From positions 27,224-91,223 of the forward strand of contig JAUWLW010000004.1 in NCBI GenBank assembly GCA_030613505.1: a stretch of DNA of 64,000 nucleotides, in the 5' to 3' direction. This document shows positions 1 through 9,577 of this stretch, piece after piece; position 1 is the first letter of the stretch; the number at the start of each line of letters is the position of its first letter. Made by a program: the position numbers and the translations under genes. Below the pieces are notes generated by a model. It was not told the DNA's origin. It saw nothing but the letters and a program-made list of their open reading frames with translations, and did not search any database. This DNA comes from Candidatus Zixiibacteriota bacterium (GTDB lineage Bacteria > RBG-13-66-14 > B26-G2 > WVWN01).

Positions 1-2416
1 CGACGTAATAGTACGACTGGGCGGCGACGGCGCGGTCGCCGGCGGCCGCCGCGGCGTCGAGGTGCGCCAGCGCTTCCGCCGCTGCGCCCGCGTCCAATAG
101 GTTCAAGCCCATGTAAAGCTTGGCTCGGGGGGCGTATTCGCTCGCCGGCCATTCCCGCGTCAGCGCCGCGAGGGCGGTATTGGATTCCTTGTACAACTTT
201 GCGGCGCGGAGATATTCGCCGATCTTAAATTGGGCTTTGGCCGTAGCCCGAGTTCGACCGAAGCGGCTGACAACTTCGCCGTACGTCTCGATGGCGGTAC
301 TCTTGTCGCCGGCGCGGCCGTAGATGTCGGCGGCCTTGTAAAGGACGGAAAGTGCGACGTCGTCGTCTTGGGTCGTCGCGGCCACGGCGACGTATTCGGC
401 AATCGCCTTCGACGTATCGCCGCGGGCCAAGTACACTTCGGCCAGTTTCGTCCGAGCGGCGTTTACCGTCTTTTGGTCGGCCTCGACCTCCGCTACTGCG
501 GCGAGGTACTTCTGCGCCTGTTCGTAATCGCGCCGGTAGTAGTAATACTCGCCTAATAAGATTAGAAGTTCGCCGTTGAGAGCGCTGTGGGGGTACATCG
601 CGATGTAGGATTTAGCGAGCTCGATCTGCGACTTGTATCTACCCTGTTTGAAGTTGCAGAGTTCTATCTCGTAGCGGGCCTCGTCCACCCTCGGCGAATG
701 GGGGTATATTTCGACAAGCTCCGCGTATTTCTCTTTGGCCCGTTTGTAACGCCCCTGGTTGAGGAAGCACTCGCCCAGAGTGAAGAGCGCGTCGTCGGCA
801 ATGTTCGCACGTGGATAATGGCTTAGTAGGGCGGCTAACGTTTCGGCCGCGTCTGCGAATTCGTGCTCCGCGAATTGGGCTTGGGCGAGGTTGTAAAGGC
901 CGCGCGGCGCGTACGGGCTTGCCGGGAATTCCCGGACCAAGTCCCAGAATGCGGCCGCCGCGGCTCCGAAATTTTTCTCGTCGAGCAAACTGACGGCGAA
1001 GAGGTACGCGGCGGCGTCGGCCAGGCCACGGTCGGCGTAACGACTGGCGAGCAAGGCCAACGTTTTGCGCCCGGCGTTACCTTTACCCGCGGCGAGCTGC
1101 AATTTGCCGAGTCGGAACAACGCATTATCGGCCAAGGGGTGGTCCGGGTAATCGGTAGCGAACGCCGCCAGAGCGTTACGCGCTTCGGCGGTATTACCGC
1201 CCCGGGCGGCCGCTTCGGCTCCCCAGTACCGTGCGTAGGGTGCTAACTCAACGTCGGCCGTATCGGCCGCCAAGGTCTCGAACGTCTTTCGCGCTTCCGC
1301 GTAATGCTTTGAGACGAAGTGGCACCACCCGAGCCAATACTTCGCCCGGTCGGCAGGGCCGTCGCCGGCGGCGAGCTCGCCGAAGAACAAGGTAGCAGCC
1401 TCGACGTCGCCTTCCTCGAGCGACAGGCGGCCGGCCCAGAGTTTAGCCGGCGTAGCATATGGGTTCTCGGGGCTGGATTCGATTAATTTAATAAAGGTTT
1501 CGCGTGCGCTGCGGCGGTCGCCGTTCTCCAGCTGTGCCAACGCCAGTACGTAAAGGACCTCTGCCTCCGCCGCGGCGTCGAGCCGGCCGCGGTTTTTGGC
1601 GAGCAGTACTTCTTCAAGGATTTGGGTCCCCCGGCTTGCGTTCCCCGCGGCGACGTAGCTGACCGCGCGCGAGAGGTCGTACCGGACGGTGTCCCCCGGC
1701 GCTTCGGCAAGGCAACGTTCGAAGGCGACCGCGGCTTCCTCAGCTTGTCCGGCTGCGAGCAGCGTGCGGCCGCGGGCGTCTTCAACGGCGACGACGTCGA
1801 CTTCCTTCGCTTTTCGCGCCGCAGCGAAATGGGCCGCGCATCGCTCTGCGTCGCCGTCTAAAAAGTAGAGCAACGCCAGGCGGTAATGTACCGTTCCGGC
1901 GGTTTCCTGGTCGGGGAATTCGCGAAGCGATTCCTCGTACGTCTCTTCGGCTTGGGCAACGTCGCCGACGACGAAATACGTTTCTCCTAATTTTAAATAA
2001 GCCCGAACCAGGTCGTCCGGGTTCTTGGTTGCGCCCAGGGCACGGTGGTAGGTTTCTATGGCTTTGTCGAAGAGGCCGAGCGCGGCGTAGCATTCGGCTT
2101 TGTTGACGAGCGCCGGTGCGACGAAGGGGGAGGTGGGGTAATTGTTAATAACCCTCCGGTATTCGGCTATAGCCTCGTTGCAGCTACCCATCTCGTGAAG
2201 GGACCGGCCCAGGTAAAATTGGGCCTCGTCGGCCCATTCGCCCGCCGGGTCTTGATCGAGGTAATCGTCGAAGTCGCGATAGGCGGCTTTGTATAAGCCG
2301 CGGTCGAACATCTTGCGGCCGAGCGAGAACGCCTCGTCTTCCACGACAGCGTACGCCGCGCCGGCTACGAGGACCGCGCCCGTTATTATAACCGCCCCGA
2401 TGAATACCGCCTTCAT
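1..2416 (-). CDS. Secreted tetratricopeptide-repeat protein, partial (C-terminus beyond left edge)
   Basis: The minus strand translates as one open frame from ATG at 2416 (MKAVFIGAVIITGAVLVAGAAYAVVEDEAFSLGRKMFDRGLYKAAYRDFDDYL...) to the window edge; many TPR-like repeats (DEAQFYLGRSLHEMG, DNALFRLGKLQLAAG, DDALFTLGECFLNQGRYKRAKEKY). The ORF track shows only fragments because this frame runs off the edge. Confidence 0.85.
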   Translation of the reverse strand, partial: MKAVFIGAVIITGAVLVAGAAYAVVEDEAFSLGRKMFDRGLYKAAYRDFDDYLDQDPAGEWADEAQFYLGRSLHEMGSCNEAIAEYRRVINNYPTSPFVAPALVNKAECYAALGLFDKAIETYHRALGATKNPDDLVRAYLKLGETYFVVGDVAQAEETYEESLREFPDQETAGTVHYRLALLYFLDGDAERCAAHFAAARKAKEVDVVAVEDARGRTLLAAGQAEEAAVAFERCLAEAPGDTVRYDLSRAVSYVAAGNASRGTQILEEVLLAKNRGRLDAAAEAEVLYVLALAQLENGDRRSARETFIKLIESSPENPYATPAKLWAGRLSLEEGDVEAATLFFGELAAGDGPADRAKYWLGWCHFVSKHYAEARKTFETLAADTADVELAPYARYWGAEAAARGGNTAEARNALAAFATDYPDHPLADNALFRLGKLQLAAGKGNAGRKTLALLASRYADRGLADAAAYLFAVSLLDEKNFGAAAAAFWDLVREFPASPYAPRGLYNLAQAQFAEHEFADAAETLAALLSHYPRANIADDALFTLGECFLNQGRYKRAKEKYAELVEIYPHSPRVDEARYEIELCNFKQGRYKSQIELAKSYIAMYPHSALNGELLILLGEYYYYRRDYEQAQKYLAAVAEVEADQKTVNAARTKLAEVYLARGDTSKAIAEYVAVAATTQDDDVALSVLYKAADIYGRAGDKSTAIETYGEVVSRFGRTRATAKAQFKIGEYLRAAKLYKESNTALAALTREWPASEYAPRAKLYMGLNLLDAGAAAEALAHLDAAAAAGDRAVAAQSYYYV

Positions 2417-2445
2417 TTTAGCGCGCGCTATATTGCAACCCCCAA

Positions 2446-2793
2446 TTAACCGCGACGCGAGACGACGTCGTTGTTTTCGTCGAGGTCGAGTTTGCGGGGC
2501 GCTGGCGGTTCTTCCGCCAGACCGTAGGCCAAGATAATAAGGCGGTCGCCCACCTGGCCCAGACGCGCCGCGGCGCCGTTCAGCGTGAAGTCTTTCGAGC
2601 CGCGCGCCAGCGGTATGGTGTAAGTCTCGAGGCGATGACCGTTGTTGACGTTGAAGACGTGCACCATCTCGCCCGCCAAAAGGCCGACGGCGTCCATGAG
2701 GTCCTCGTCTATCCCCACGCTACCCTCGTACGTGAGCTTCGTCGCCGTGATCGTCGCTCGGTGTATTTTAGCTATTAAGAAGCGCCTTAGCAT
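2446..2793 (-). CDS. panD: Aspartate 1-decarboxylase precursor
   Basis: 115 aa, [38 protein letters not shown]; Gly-Ser self-processing site (EGSVGID); adjacent to panC/panB. Confidence 0.96.
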   Translation of the reverse strand: MLRRFLIAKIHRATITATKLTYEGSVGIDEDLMDAVGLLAGEMVHVFNVNNGHRLETYTIPLARGSKDFTLNGAAARLGQVGDRLIILAYGLAEEPPAPRKLDLDENNDVVSRRG

Positions 2794-3662
2794 GTACTCA
2801 CCTCAGCTCGGAGGTCTTCTTTACCCAGTATAGTGTTGTCGATGAGCCGCGTTTCGTTGACGAAAGCCGCGACGGCGGCCACGGCTCCCTCTTCCACCGT
2901 CGCCACCGGCGTTAGTTCCTGGGGGTGGATGACCTCCGCGTAGTCGGTACGCACCGCCGGCTGCGCCGCTACGACGGCCGTCATTTCGTCCACGAATTTC
3001 GCGGGCTGCGTTTCCCCCGCGGCGAAGAGCTCCTGCGCCCGGGCCAATGCCCGAAAAAGGCACGTGGCCTGGGGTCGTTCTTCCGGTTCCAGGTACTGGT
3101 TCCGCGACGACACCGCCAGGCCGTCGGCTTCGCGGACGATGGGCAGCACTTCGATCTCGACGTCGAAGTTCAAGTCGGCGGCCAGCCTTTTAATGACTTG
3201 CGCCTGTTGGTAATCCTTCTGGCCGAAATAGGCCGCGGTGGGCCGGCAAATGTTGAAAAGTTTCGCCACGACGGTCGCTACGCCGCGGAAGTGGCCCGGC
3301 CTGCTCGCGCCGCAAAGTCCTTCCGAAAGCCGCTCGATGTCGACGTATGTGGCGTAGCCTTCCGGGTATATGTCCTTCGCCGCCGGGGCGAATACTATAT
3401 CTACGCCCTCCGCTGCAGCGAGCTCGCGGTCCCGCTCGAAGTCGCGCGGGTAACGGCCGAGGTCTTCGCTCGGGCCGAACTGCGTCGGGTTTACGAAGAG
3501 GCTTACGACGACCCGTTGGCAATCGGCGCGCGCCCGCCGCATGAGCGAGAGGTGGCCTTCGTGGAAGTACCCCATAGTCGGCACCAGGCCAAGACTGGAA
3601 TTTTTACGGCGTAATTCCTCCGCCGTGGTTCGCATTTCACGGGGCGATGTTACGACTTCCAC
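2787..3662 (-). CDS. panC: Pantothenate synthetase
   Basis: 291 aa; [19 protein letters not shown] and [23 protein letters not shown] motifs. Confidence 0.97.
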   Translation of the reverse strand: MEVVTSPREMRTTAEELRRKNSSLGLVPTMGYFHEGHLSLMRRARADCQRVVVSLFVNPTQFGPSEDLGRYPRDFERDRELAAAEGVDIVFAPAAKDIYPEGYATYVDIERLSEGLCGASRPGHFRGVATVVAKLFNICRPTAAYFGQKDYQQAQVIKRLAADLNFDVEIEVLPIVREADGLAVSSRNQYLEPEERPQATCLFRALARAQELFAAGETQPAKFVDEMTAVVAAQPAVRTDYAEVIHPQELTPVATVEEGAVAAVAAFVNETRLIDNTILGKEDLRAEVSTC

Positions 3663-3665
3663 GGC

Positions 3666-4523
3666 TTAATCCTCGGCGGCCTTTTCTAGCCGGGAAACTT
3701 CTTTCCAAACGTCTTCGGTTAAAGCCACGGATTCTTCTTGGGCCGGGTACCGGCGGCTGCGGACCAGCTCGCCGTATTCCTGGACCGCGTCGCGCATGGC
3801 GCCCGTTACGTCCGCTAGTTTACGCACGAACTTCGGGCTGTAGCCGCGGTAGAAGCCGACGAGGTCGTGGAGGACTAGAATTTGGCCGTCGCATTCGACG
3901 CCGGAGCCTATGCCGACGGTGGGAATGCGTAGCGCTCGGGATATCAGGCCGGCGAGTTGCCAAGGGACCATCTCCAACACGATCGCGAAGCAACCGGCCT
4001 CTTGGAGGGCGAGGGCGTTCTCCAGGATGTCCTTGGCCTGCGCCGCCGTCTTACCACGGACTACGCGGCGGCCGAAGTAATGCACGCTTTGCGGCGTGTA
4101 GCCGAGGTGGCCCATCACCGGGACGCCGGCGCCGATTATTTTACGGGTTCGGGTCAACGTCTCGGGTTGGGCACCCTCGAGCTTAATCGCTTCGGCGCCG
4201 CCTTCTTTGACCATTCTCCCCACGTTGGCCATCGTCTTCTCGTCGCTCTTCTGAAAAGACATGAACGGCATATCCCCGACCAACATAGGACGCGCGATGG
4301 CGCGGCGGACCATCGAGAGGTGGTATACGACGTCGTCGACGGTGACCTTTAGCGTCGTGTCGTGACCCTGTACCACCATCCCCAACGTATCGCCGACGAG
4401 GATGAGGTCCACGCCGGCCTCCTCCACCGTCGCCGCGGTGGGGAAGTCGTACGCCGTAAGGCAGACGATGGGCGTCCCTGCGTGCTTCAGCTTAATAATG
4501 TCGTTGGCGGTAACTTTAACCAT
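3666..4523 (-). CDS. panB: 3-methyl-2-oxobutanoate hydroxymethyltransferase
   Basis: 285 aa; LTAYDFPTAATVEEAGVDLILVGDTLGMVVQGHDTTLKVTVDD; GHLGYTPQSVH. Confidence 0.97.
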   Translation of the reverse strand: MVKVTANDIIKLKHAGTPIVCLTAYDFPTAATVEEAGVDLILVGDTLGMVVQGHDTTLKVTVDDVVYHLSMVRRAIARPMLVGDMPFMSFQKSDEKTMANVGRMVKEGGAEAIKLEGAQPETLTRTRKIIGAGVPVMGHLGYTPQSVHYFGRRVVRGKTAAQAKDILENALALQEAGCFAIVLEMVPWQLAGLISRALRIPTVGIGSGVECDGQILVLHDLVGFYRGYSPKFVRKLADVTGAMRDAVQEYGELVRSRRYPAQEESVALTEDVWKEVSRLEKAAED

Positions 4524-4529
4524 AGGACG

Positions 4530-5033
4530 TCAATATTTTTTCTCGTACGACGTGAGTTCGTAAGGTGGGAGCGCCGCCAGCAGGTCGCTTATGAAAACCC
4601 CTTCGCCTGGAATCATAACGTCGTCGGCGACGTCCATCAACGGTTTCAGAAAGAAAGGCCTGTTTTTTAATGCTCCGTGGGGTATTTTTAGGTCCGCCTC
4701 GTCGACTATCGAGTCGTCGTATAAAAGGATGTCGACGTCAATGACGCGGGGGCCTTGACGGCTCCTCCGTTTACGGCCCAAATCGCTTTCGATTTGCATG
4801 CACGTCTCGAGCAATTCGCGCGGGTTGAGCCAGGTTTCGACGACGAGGACGCGGTTGAGGAAATCCGGCTGGTCCTTTGACCCGACCGCCGGGGATTCGT
4901 ACGTGGGCGAAGCGCGGTCGAGGTATATTCCCCGAGCGCTTGCCACCGCGGCCTCGCCGGCGTCGAGGTTGGCGAAGCGGTCGCCCACATTCGAACCAAG
5001 GGCGAGGAAAGCACTGATTTTGTCCCGTAACAT
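4530..5033 (-). CDS. folK: 2-amino-4-hydroxy-6-hydroxymethyldihydropteridine pyrophosphokinase
   Basis: 167 aa; ALGSNVGDRFANL, PDFLNRVLVVET, GPRVIDVDILLYDD. Confidence 0.94.
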   Translation of the reverse strand: MLRDKISAFLALGSNVGDRFANLDAGEAAVASARGIYLDRASPTYESPAVGSKDQPDFLNRVLVVETWLNPRELLETCMQIESDLGRKRRSRQGPRVIDVDILLYDDSIVDEADLKIPHGALKNRPFFLKPLMDVADDVMIPGEGVFISDLLAALPPYELTSYEKKY

Positions 5034-5052
5034 AACGATATTTTATGGTATC

Positions 5053-5081
5053 ATTATAACACCGGGTCAATGGAGCGTCAA
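5053..5081 (-). promoter_or_regulatory. Sigma70-like promoter for folK-panBCD
   Basis: On the minus strand TTGACG (5076-5081), 17 bp spacer, TATAAT (5053-5058); upstream of folK start at 5033. Confidence 0.7.
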
Positions 5082-5210
5082 TTAAAACGGTTCCCACGCC
5101 GTATCGCGCTCGAGGAAAACGCTGGCCGGCCTTATTATTTCTGCAACGGGCGCCGTCGGCGTATCCGGGTAAGGTGTGGGGCCTAGCTTTTGACGCGTGG
5201 GTTACTAGCG

Positions 5211-6437
5211 ATGGTTGAAGAGAAAAAGGCGACTCCCGAACGCCGCATTACGGTCGGCACCGTGGCCGTAGGCGAAGACGGCAAAAAGCGCGTTATGGAT
5301 GCGCTGAGCCGGGGCCGGATATCGAGCGGTAAATTCGTCCAGGAGTTCGAGGAGGCTTTCGCCGCATACCACAACCTGAAATACGGCGTCGCCGTTTCGA
5401 CCGGGACCGACGCCGACGCCGTGGCCGTCGCGGCACTCCTCGAGCGGGGGGCGAGCCGCGGCGACGAAGTGATAGTGCCCGCGCTGACGTTCATTTCGGT
5501 GGCGAACGCCGTTTTGCACGCGGGCCTCGTGCCCCGGTTTGCCGACGTCGATACCGTCAGTTACAATCTGGACCCAGCCGCGGTCGAGGACGCCATTACG
5601 CCGCGGACGCGGGCGATATTGGCGGTGCATAATTTCGGCCGGCCGGCGCCGATGGCCGAACTCGAGGACGTCGCCGCCCGCCGCGATTTAACGCTGCTCG
5701 AGGACGCCGCGGAAGCCCACGGCGCGCGGTACCGCGGCCGGCTCGTCGGGACCTTCGGCGTTATGGCGACTTATTCGTTCTATGTGGCGCATATATTGAC
5801 TACCGGCGAGGGCGGGATGGTGATCACCGACGACGCCGAACTGGCGCGGCTTTGTCGCAGTCTGCGGGCCCACGGCCGCGCTTGCGATTGCAAAATCTGC
5901 GTCCTCAACGTCGACTCGAGCTATTGCCCGCTACGCTACAAGTACGGCGAAGATACCGACATACGCTTTCACTTCGAGCGGGTGGGGTTCTCGAGCAAAA
6001 TGAACGAACTGGAGGCGGCGCTGGGCATTGAGCAGGTCGCGAAGATGGACGACATCGTCCGGGCGCGGCACGCCCGCCTGGATTATTTCAACGAGAATAT
6101 GGCACGGTACGAGGGTTTCCTCGCCCTCTTCCGCGCGGGCCCGGGCGAAGAGATAAGCCCCCTCTGTTATCCGATCGTGGTCCGCCCGGAAGCTCCCTTC
6201 GAACGATTCGAGCTTACGAAGTTCCTGGAGCAGCACGGCGTCGAGACCAGGCCGGCTTTCGGTTGCATACCCACCCAACAACCGGCGTACGCGTGGATGG
6301 GGTACGGGGAAGGCGACTTCCCGGGCGCGGAGTTCGTGGGCTCGCGAGGGTTTTACATCGGCTGCCACCAGAACATAACCGACGACGACGCGGCGTACGT
6401 CGTCGGCTTATTCGACGATTTCATGAAGGAGTATTAA
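5211..6437 (+). CDS. DegT/DnrJ/EryC1-family PLP/PMP enzyme, RfbH/ColD-like (His replacing the Schiff-base Lys)
   Basis: ATG at 5211 (ORF extends to TTG at 5190). LEDAAEAHGARYRGRLVGTFGVMATYSFYVAHILTTGEGGMV: DegT fold motifs with SFYVAH where aminotransferases have SFYxxK; Cys cluster CDCKICVLNVDSSYC. Confidence 0.85.
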   Translation: MVEEKKATPERRITVGTVAVGEDGKKRVMDALSRGRISSGKFVQEFEEAFAAYHNLKYGVAVSTGTDADAVAVAALLERGASRGDEVIVPALTFISVANAVLHAGLVPRFADVDTVSYNLDPAAVEDAITPRTRAILAVHNFGRPAPMAELEDVAARRDLTLLEDAAEAHGARYRGRLVGTFGVMATYSFYVAHILTTGEGGMVITDDAELARLCRSLRAHGRACDCKICVLNVDSSYCPLRYKYGEDTDIRFHFERVGFSSKMNELEAALGIEQVAKMDDIVRARHARLDYFNENMARYEGFLALFRAGPGEEISPLCYPIVVRPEAPFERFELTKFLEQHGVETRPAFGCIPTQQPAYAWMGYGEGDFPGAEFVGSRGFYIGCHQNITDDDAAYVVGLFDDFMKEY

Positions 6438-6491
6438 ACGGCTCATAGCGGCCGTACGTTCCAACCGGGGGCGTCCGGCGGGCGTCCCATT

Positions 6492-7229
6492 ATGCCATCG
6501 GAAATATTAGTCGTTATTCCCACGTACAACGAGCGCGACAACGTCGGCGCGCTATGCGAAGAGCTTCTCGTCCGGCCGGAGCGCCCGGACGTACTGGTAG
6601 TGGACGACAATTCGCCCGACGGCACCGCGGCGGAGGCGGAAGAGGTGGCGCAACGCTACCCCGGTAGGTTGCACGTCTTACGCCGGGGGGGAAAGGGTGG
6701 CCGCGGGGGCGCTGTCCTCGACGGTTTCGCCTGGGGTCTGAGCGGCGGGTACGAGTATTTTTTCGAGATGGACGCCGATTATTCGCATAGCCCGGGCGAG
6801 ATCCCGCGCTTTTTGGAAGCGGCGCGAGGGGCGGACGTCGTCGTAGGCTCGCGGTACTTGCCGGCCTCGCGGATCGTAAACTGGCCGCGCGCGAGGCGGT
6901 TCTTCAGCAGGTTCGCCAACCGCTACGCTCGGTTCTTCTTGCGCATACCTATCACCGACTACACCAACGGCTTCCGTTGCTACCGCCGGGCCGCGTTGGA
7001 AGCGCTCGACGCCGACGCGATAGACGCGTCGGGGTACGTCGTGCTGAGCGAAGTCGCGTACCAACTCTACCGGCGGGGGTTCCGCTTCGCGGAAGTGCCC
7101 ACCGAATTCGTAAACCGGCGGCGCGGCGAGTCCAACTTGTCGCCGGGCGAGATAATCTCGGCCTTCGTGGGCGTCTTGCGCCTCCGCGCCAAGGGCGGCC
7201 GCTTCGTAAGTCATGCCGATAAACCTTGA
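6492..7229 (+). CDS. Glycosyltransferase family 2, polyprenol-phosphate mannosyltransferase (DPM1)-like
   Basis: VVIPTYNERDNVGALCEELL, VVDDNSPDGTAAEAEE, EMDADYSHSPGEIPRFL, YTNGFRCYRRAALEAL. Confidence 0.92.
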   Translation: MPSEILVVIPTYNERDNVGALCEELLVRPERPDVLVVDDNSPDGTAAEAEEVAQRYPGRLHVLRRGGKGGRGGAVLDGFAWGLSGGYEYFFEMDADYSHSPGEIPRFLEAARGADVVVGSRYLPASRIVNWPRARRFFSRFANRYARFFLRIPITDYTNGFRCYRRAALEALDADAIDASGYVVLSEVAYQLYRRGFRFAEVPTEFVNRRRGESNLSPGEIISAFVGVLRLRAKGGRFVSHADKP

Positions 7230-8194
7230 CGGAACGGCGGGTTTTCGGTAACATATCCGGCGCTGTGGTACGCGAAAAGAAAAGACCGAAGTCGCGCAAG
7301 GCGCCCAGGCGGCGCGTAAACGTTATGGTCGTGCCCCACGGCGGCGGCCGGAGCCGGAACCTATTCGTCCACGGCTTCGTACTCGTCTTGCTGCTGGTCG
7401 CGAGCGGCGCGGTATTGGTATTCGCGGCCCTGATGGTTTCGGATTACTGGAAGAACATCATCAAGCTGTCGCAACTGGTGGCGTACGAACGTCGAGACCG
7501 CGAGGGAGGTTATAAGCTCAAGGTGATGGAGAAAGGTATAGACCAGCTGAATTCCAAAGTCGACGACGTTTCGGGGCAGTACGATACGTTGGTAGACGGC
7601 CATCGTTTGAAGGAAGTCCGGCGACCGGAGGCGTTGCTGCCGGAGGGTGAACCCGAGGGTGGGGCTTCGCTCGGGGATATCGAGCGGCGCGTCGCGCGGG
7701 TGGAAAAGAACCTGAGGCTCGTACGGCGGCGCTTCGACGAGGACCCGGGCGCGCTCGCCGGCGTTCCCTCCATCCTTCCTTGCAAGGGTTGGTTGTATCG
7801 AGACTTCGGCAACACCGTCTCGCCGTTTACGGGCCGCGTCGAGATGCACCGAGGTTTGGACCTAGCCGCGCCGCGCGGGACGCCTATCGTCGCCGCGGCC
7901 GGGGGCGTCGTGACCGCCGCGGGCTTGGAGGAACACTACGGCCTAACGGTCGAGATCGATCACGGCAACGGCTACGTCACCCGCTACGCGCATAATATGA
8001 GGAACGCCGTCCGCGCCGGCACGCGCGTCAAACGCGGCCAGGTTATCGCGTACGTGGGGAGTACCGGCCGCTCGAGCTGCACGCATCTCCATTACGAAGT
8101 ACTGAGAAACGGCGTGGCGTTGAACCCGCGCTATTTTGTGCTTCGCGAACCTTCCTCGCCGTGGCCGGAGAAGGTTTTCGAAACCAAAACCTAA
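7226..8194 (+). CDS. Membrane-anchored M23 (LytM) family peptidase
   Basis: Single N-terminal TM, coiled coil, C-terminal M23 with MHRGLDLAAP, RYAH, THLHYEV zinc/catalytic motifs. TTG start as given; the true start may be further downstream. Confidence 0.9.
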   Translation: MTERRVFGNISGAVVREKKRPKSRKAPRRRVNVMVVPHGGGRSRNLFVHGFVLVLLLVASGAVLVFAALMVSDYWKNIIKLSQLVAYERRDREGGYKLKVMEKGIDQLNSKVDDVSGQYDTLVDGHRLKEVRRPEALLPEGEPEGGASLGDIERRVARVEKNLRLVRRRFDEDPGALAGVPSILPCKGWLYRDFGNTVSPFTGRVEMHRGLDLAAPRGTPIVAAAGGVVTAAGLEEHYGLTVEIDHGNGYVTRYAHNMRNAVRAGTRVKRGQVIAYVGSTGRSSCTHLHYEVLRNGVALNPRYFVLREPSSPWPEKVFETKT

Positions 8195-8218
8195 AAAGCC
8201 GACCGTCAGGTCGGCTTT
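8195..8218. terminator. Hairpin terminator (probably bidirectional)
   Basis: AAAGCCGACC-GTCA-GGTCGGCTTT between convergent genes. Confidence 0.75.
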
Positions 8219-8239
8219 AAAGTTCGCGGCGCAGAAGCG

Positions 8240-9142
8240 TTATTCTGTCTCGCGGGCTTCCGGCCCCTGGGTAAAAGCCTCCACCGTATCCTTGAACATT
8301 GTAAGCTTGCCGAGCTTCTTCTGGGCTTCGTCGGCCTCGGGGGTATCGGGGTAATCGGCTACCACTTTGCGGTACGCCGCGGCGGCGTCTTCGGCGTCGT
8401 CCAGCAGGTGGTAGGCATCCCCCATGTATACGTAGCATTTAGGCGCTTCCGGCGCGTTGGGGTATTTCTCGACGACCTCCGCGAACATAGCCACGGCGTC
8501 GTCGGCCCGGTGCACCGTCAGGTCGGTAAACCCTATTTGGGTAAGCGCGGCCGGGGCGAGACCGGTTTCGTTTTCGGGGTCTTGGGCAACGATTTTCTCG
8601 AAGCGCGGCCGCGCCTTTTCATAGCGGCCCGTCTCCACGTACATTGTACCGACTTCGTACGCCAATTTTAAATCGTCGGGGTTTGCCTCTTCGCGGGCTA
8701 GGAGTTCGCGTACCGTCTCGACCCGGCCCGCGACGACGTCGTCAACCAGTTTTGAAAATTCTTCCGCCGTGACGGCGCCGACGACGCGCGTTATCTCTTC
8801 ACCCTCGGACGTGTAGAAAATCGTCGTCGGGTACGCGCCCACGGCGTACGCTTTCGGGGTATCCTCATCCACGTCGGAGTCGATGTGGACCGCGACGAAG
8901 TCGGCGAGTTTCTTCTGGACGTCGGCGTTCTCCAATACGTCGTACTCGAACTGCTCCGACATTTTGCTCCAGTCCGCGCTGTAGTACACGACGAGGTTTT
9001 TATCCTCGGCCTCCGCTCGTTCCTTGCCCTCGTCCATCGAGGAAAGCCACGCTATGCCTTCGCCGCCTTTTTTGCCGCAGGCCGCCGGCAGGGCTGCGGC
9101 GCAGACGAGCGATGCGATAGCGAACGTTCGAGCCAATTTCAT
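8240..9142 (-). CDS. Lipoprotein with thioredoxin-like domain (no CxxC) and TPR repeats
   Basis: MKLARTFAIASLVCAAALPAACGKKG (signal/lipobox-like); NLVVYYSADWSKMSEQFEYDVLENADVQKKL...VGAYPTTIFYTSEGEEI thioredoxin-like; C-terminal TPRs. Confidence 0.8.
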   Translation of the reverse strand: MKLARTFAIASLVCAAALPAACGKKGGEGIAWLSSMDEGKERAEAEDKNLVVYYSADWSKMSEQFEYDVLENADVQKKLADFVAVHIDSDVDEDTPKAYAVGAYPTTIFYTSEGEEITRVVGAVTAEEFSKLVDDVVAGRVETVRELLAREEANPDDLKLAYEVGTMYVETGRYEKARPRFEKIVAQDPENETGLAPAALTQIGFTDLTVHRADDAVAMFAEVVEKYPNAPEAPKCYVYMGDAYHLLDDAEDAAAAYRKVVADYPDTPEADEAQKKLGKLTMFKDTVEAFTQGPEARETE

Positions 9143-9146
9143 ATTA

Positions 9147-9509
9147 TCACTCCTCGCGTCGGAATTTATATGAGACTAGTAAGCCTATTATTCCCAACGT
9201 TATTAACACCGCCGCTAAGACTATGTACGCGGAGGAGACGTTAACGTGGTACTTGTTGTAATACCCTCGCGCGAACCATAGGATCGCTATTCCGGTGGCC
9301 ATGGCCGCTACGCTGAAGCCGAGCCGTTGCAGAAAAGCGCCCTGGTTAACGAGGCGTTCAACGGCCGGGTCCCGGGTCCTCCGGGCGCGCCGCAATATTC
9401 CCCGTTGCTCTTTAATCGTGCTATTATAAATCCATAGTATGGCTAGCAGGCCGCCTATTATGGCCGCGCCGTACGTGAAGACGTCCAAAGCCTGGAATAA
9501 CGCCTCCAT
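9147..9509 (-). CDS. Small membrane protein of unknown function
   Basis: 120 aa with three hydrophobic segments; upstream promoter-like element. Confidence 0.65.
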   Translation of the reverse strand: MEALFQALDVFTYGAAIIGGLLAILWIYNSTIKEQRGILRRARRTRDPAVERLVNQGAFLQRLGFSVAAMATGIAILWFARGYYNKYHVNVSSAYIVLAAVLITLGIIGLLVSYKFRREE

Positions 9510-9518
9510 AGCCGTACA

Positions 9519-9547
9519 ATTATCGGCACGCGGCCCGCGAAAGTCAA
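9519..9547 (-). promoter_or_regulatory. Sigma70-like promoter for 9509/9142 genes
   Basis: Minus strand TTGACT (9542-9547), 17 bp, GATAAT (9519-9524). Confidence 0.6.
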
Positions 9548-9577
9548 GGCTAAACGGCGTGCCGATTTCGATTTGTC

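Noticed and set aside
160-2093. Fragmented minus-strand ORFs suggesting a pseudogene at the left edge
   Set aside because: Direct translation shows one continuous TPR frame from 2416 to the window edge; the fragments are other frames.
2925-3614. 229-aa antisense ORF opposite panC
   Set aside because: panC is certain; antisense frame open because of GC bias.
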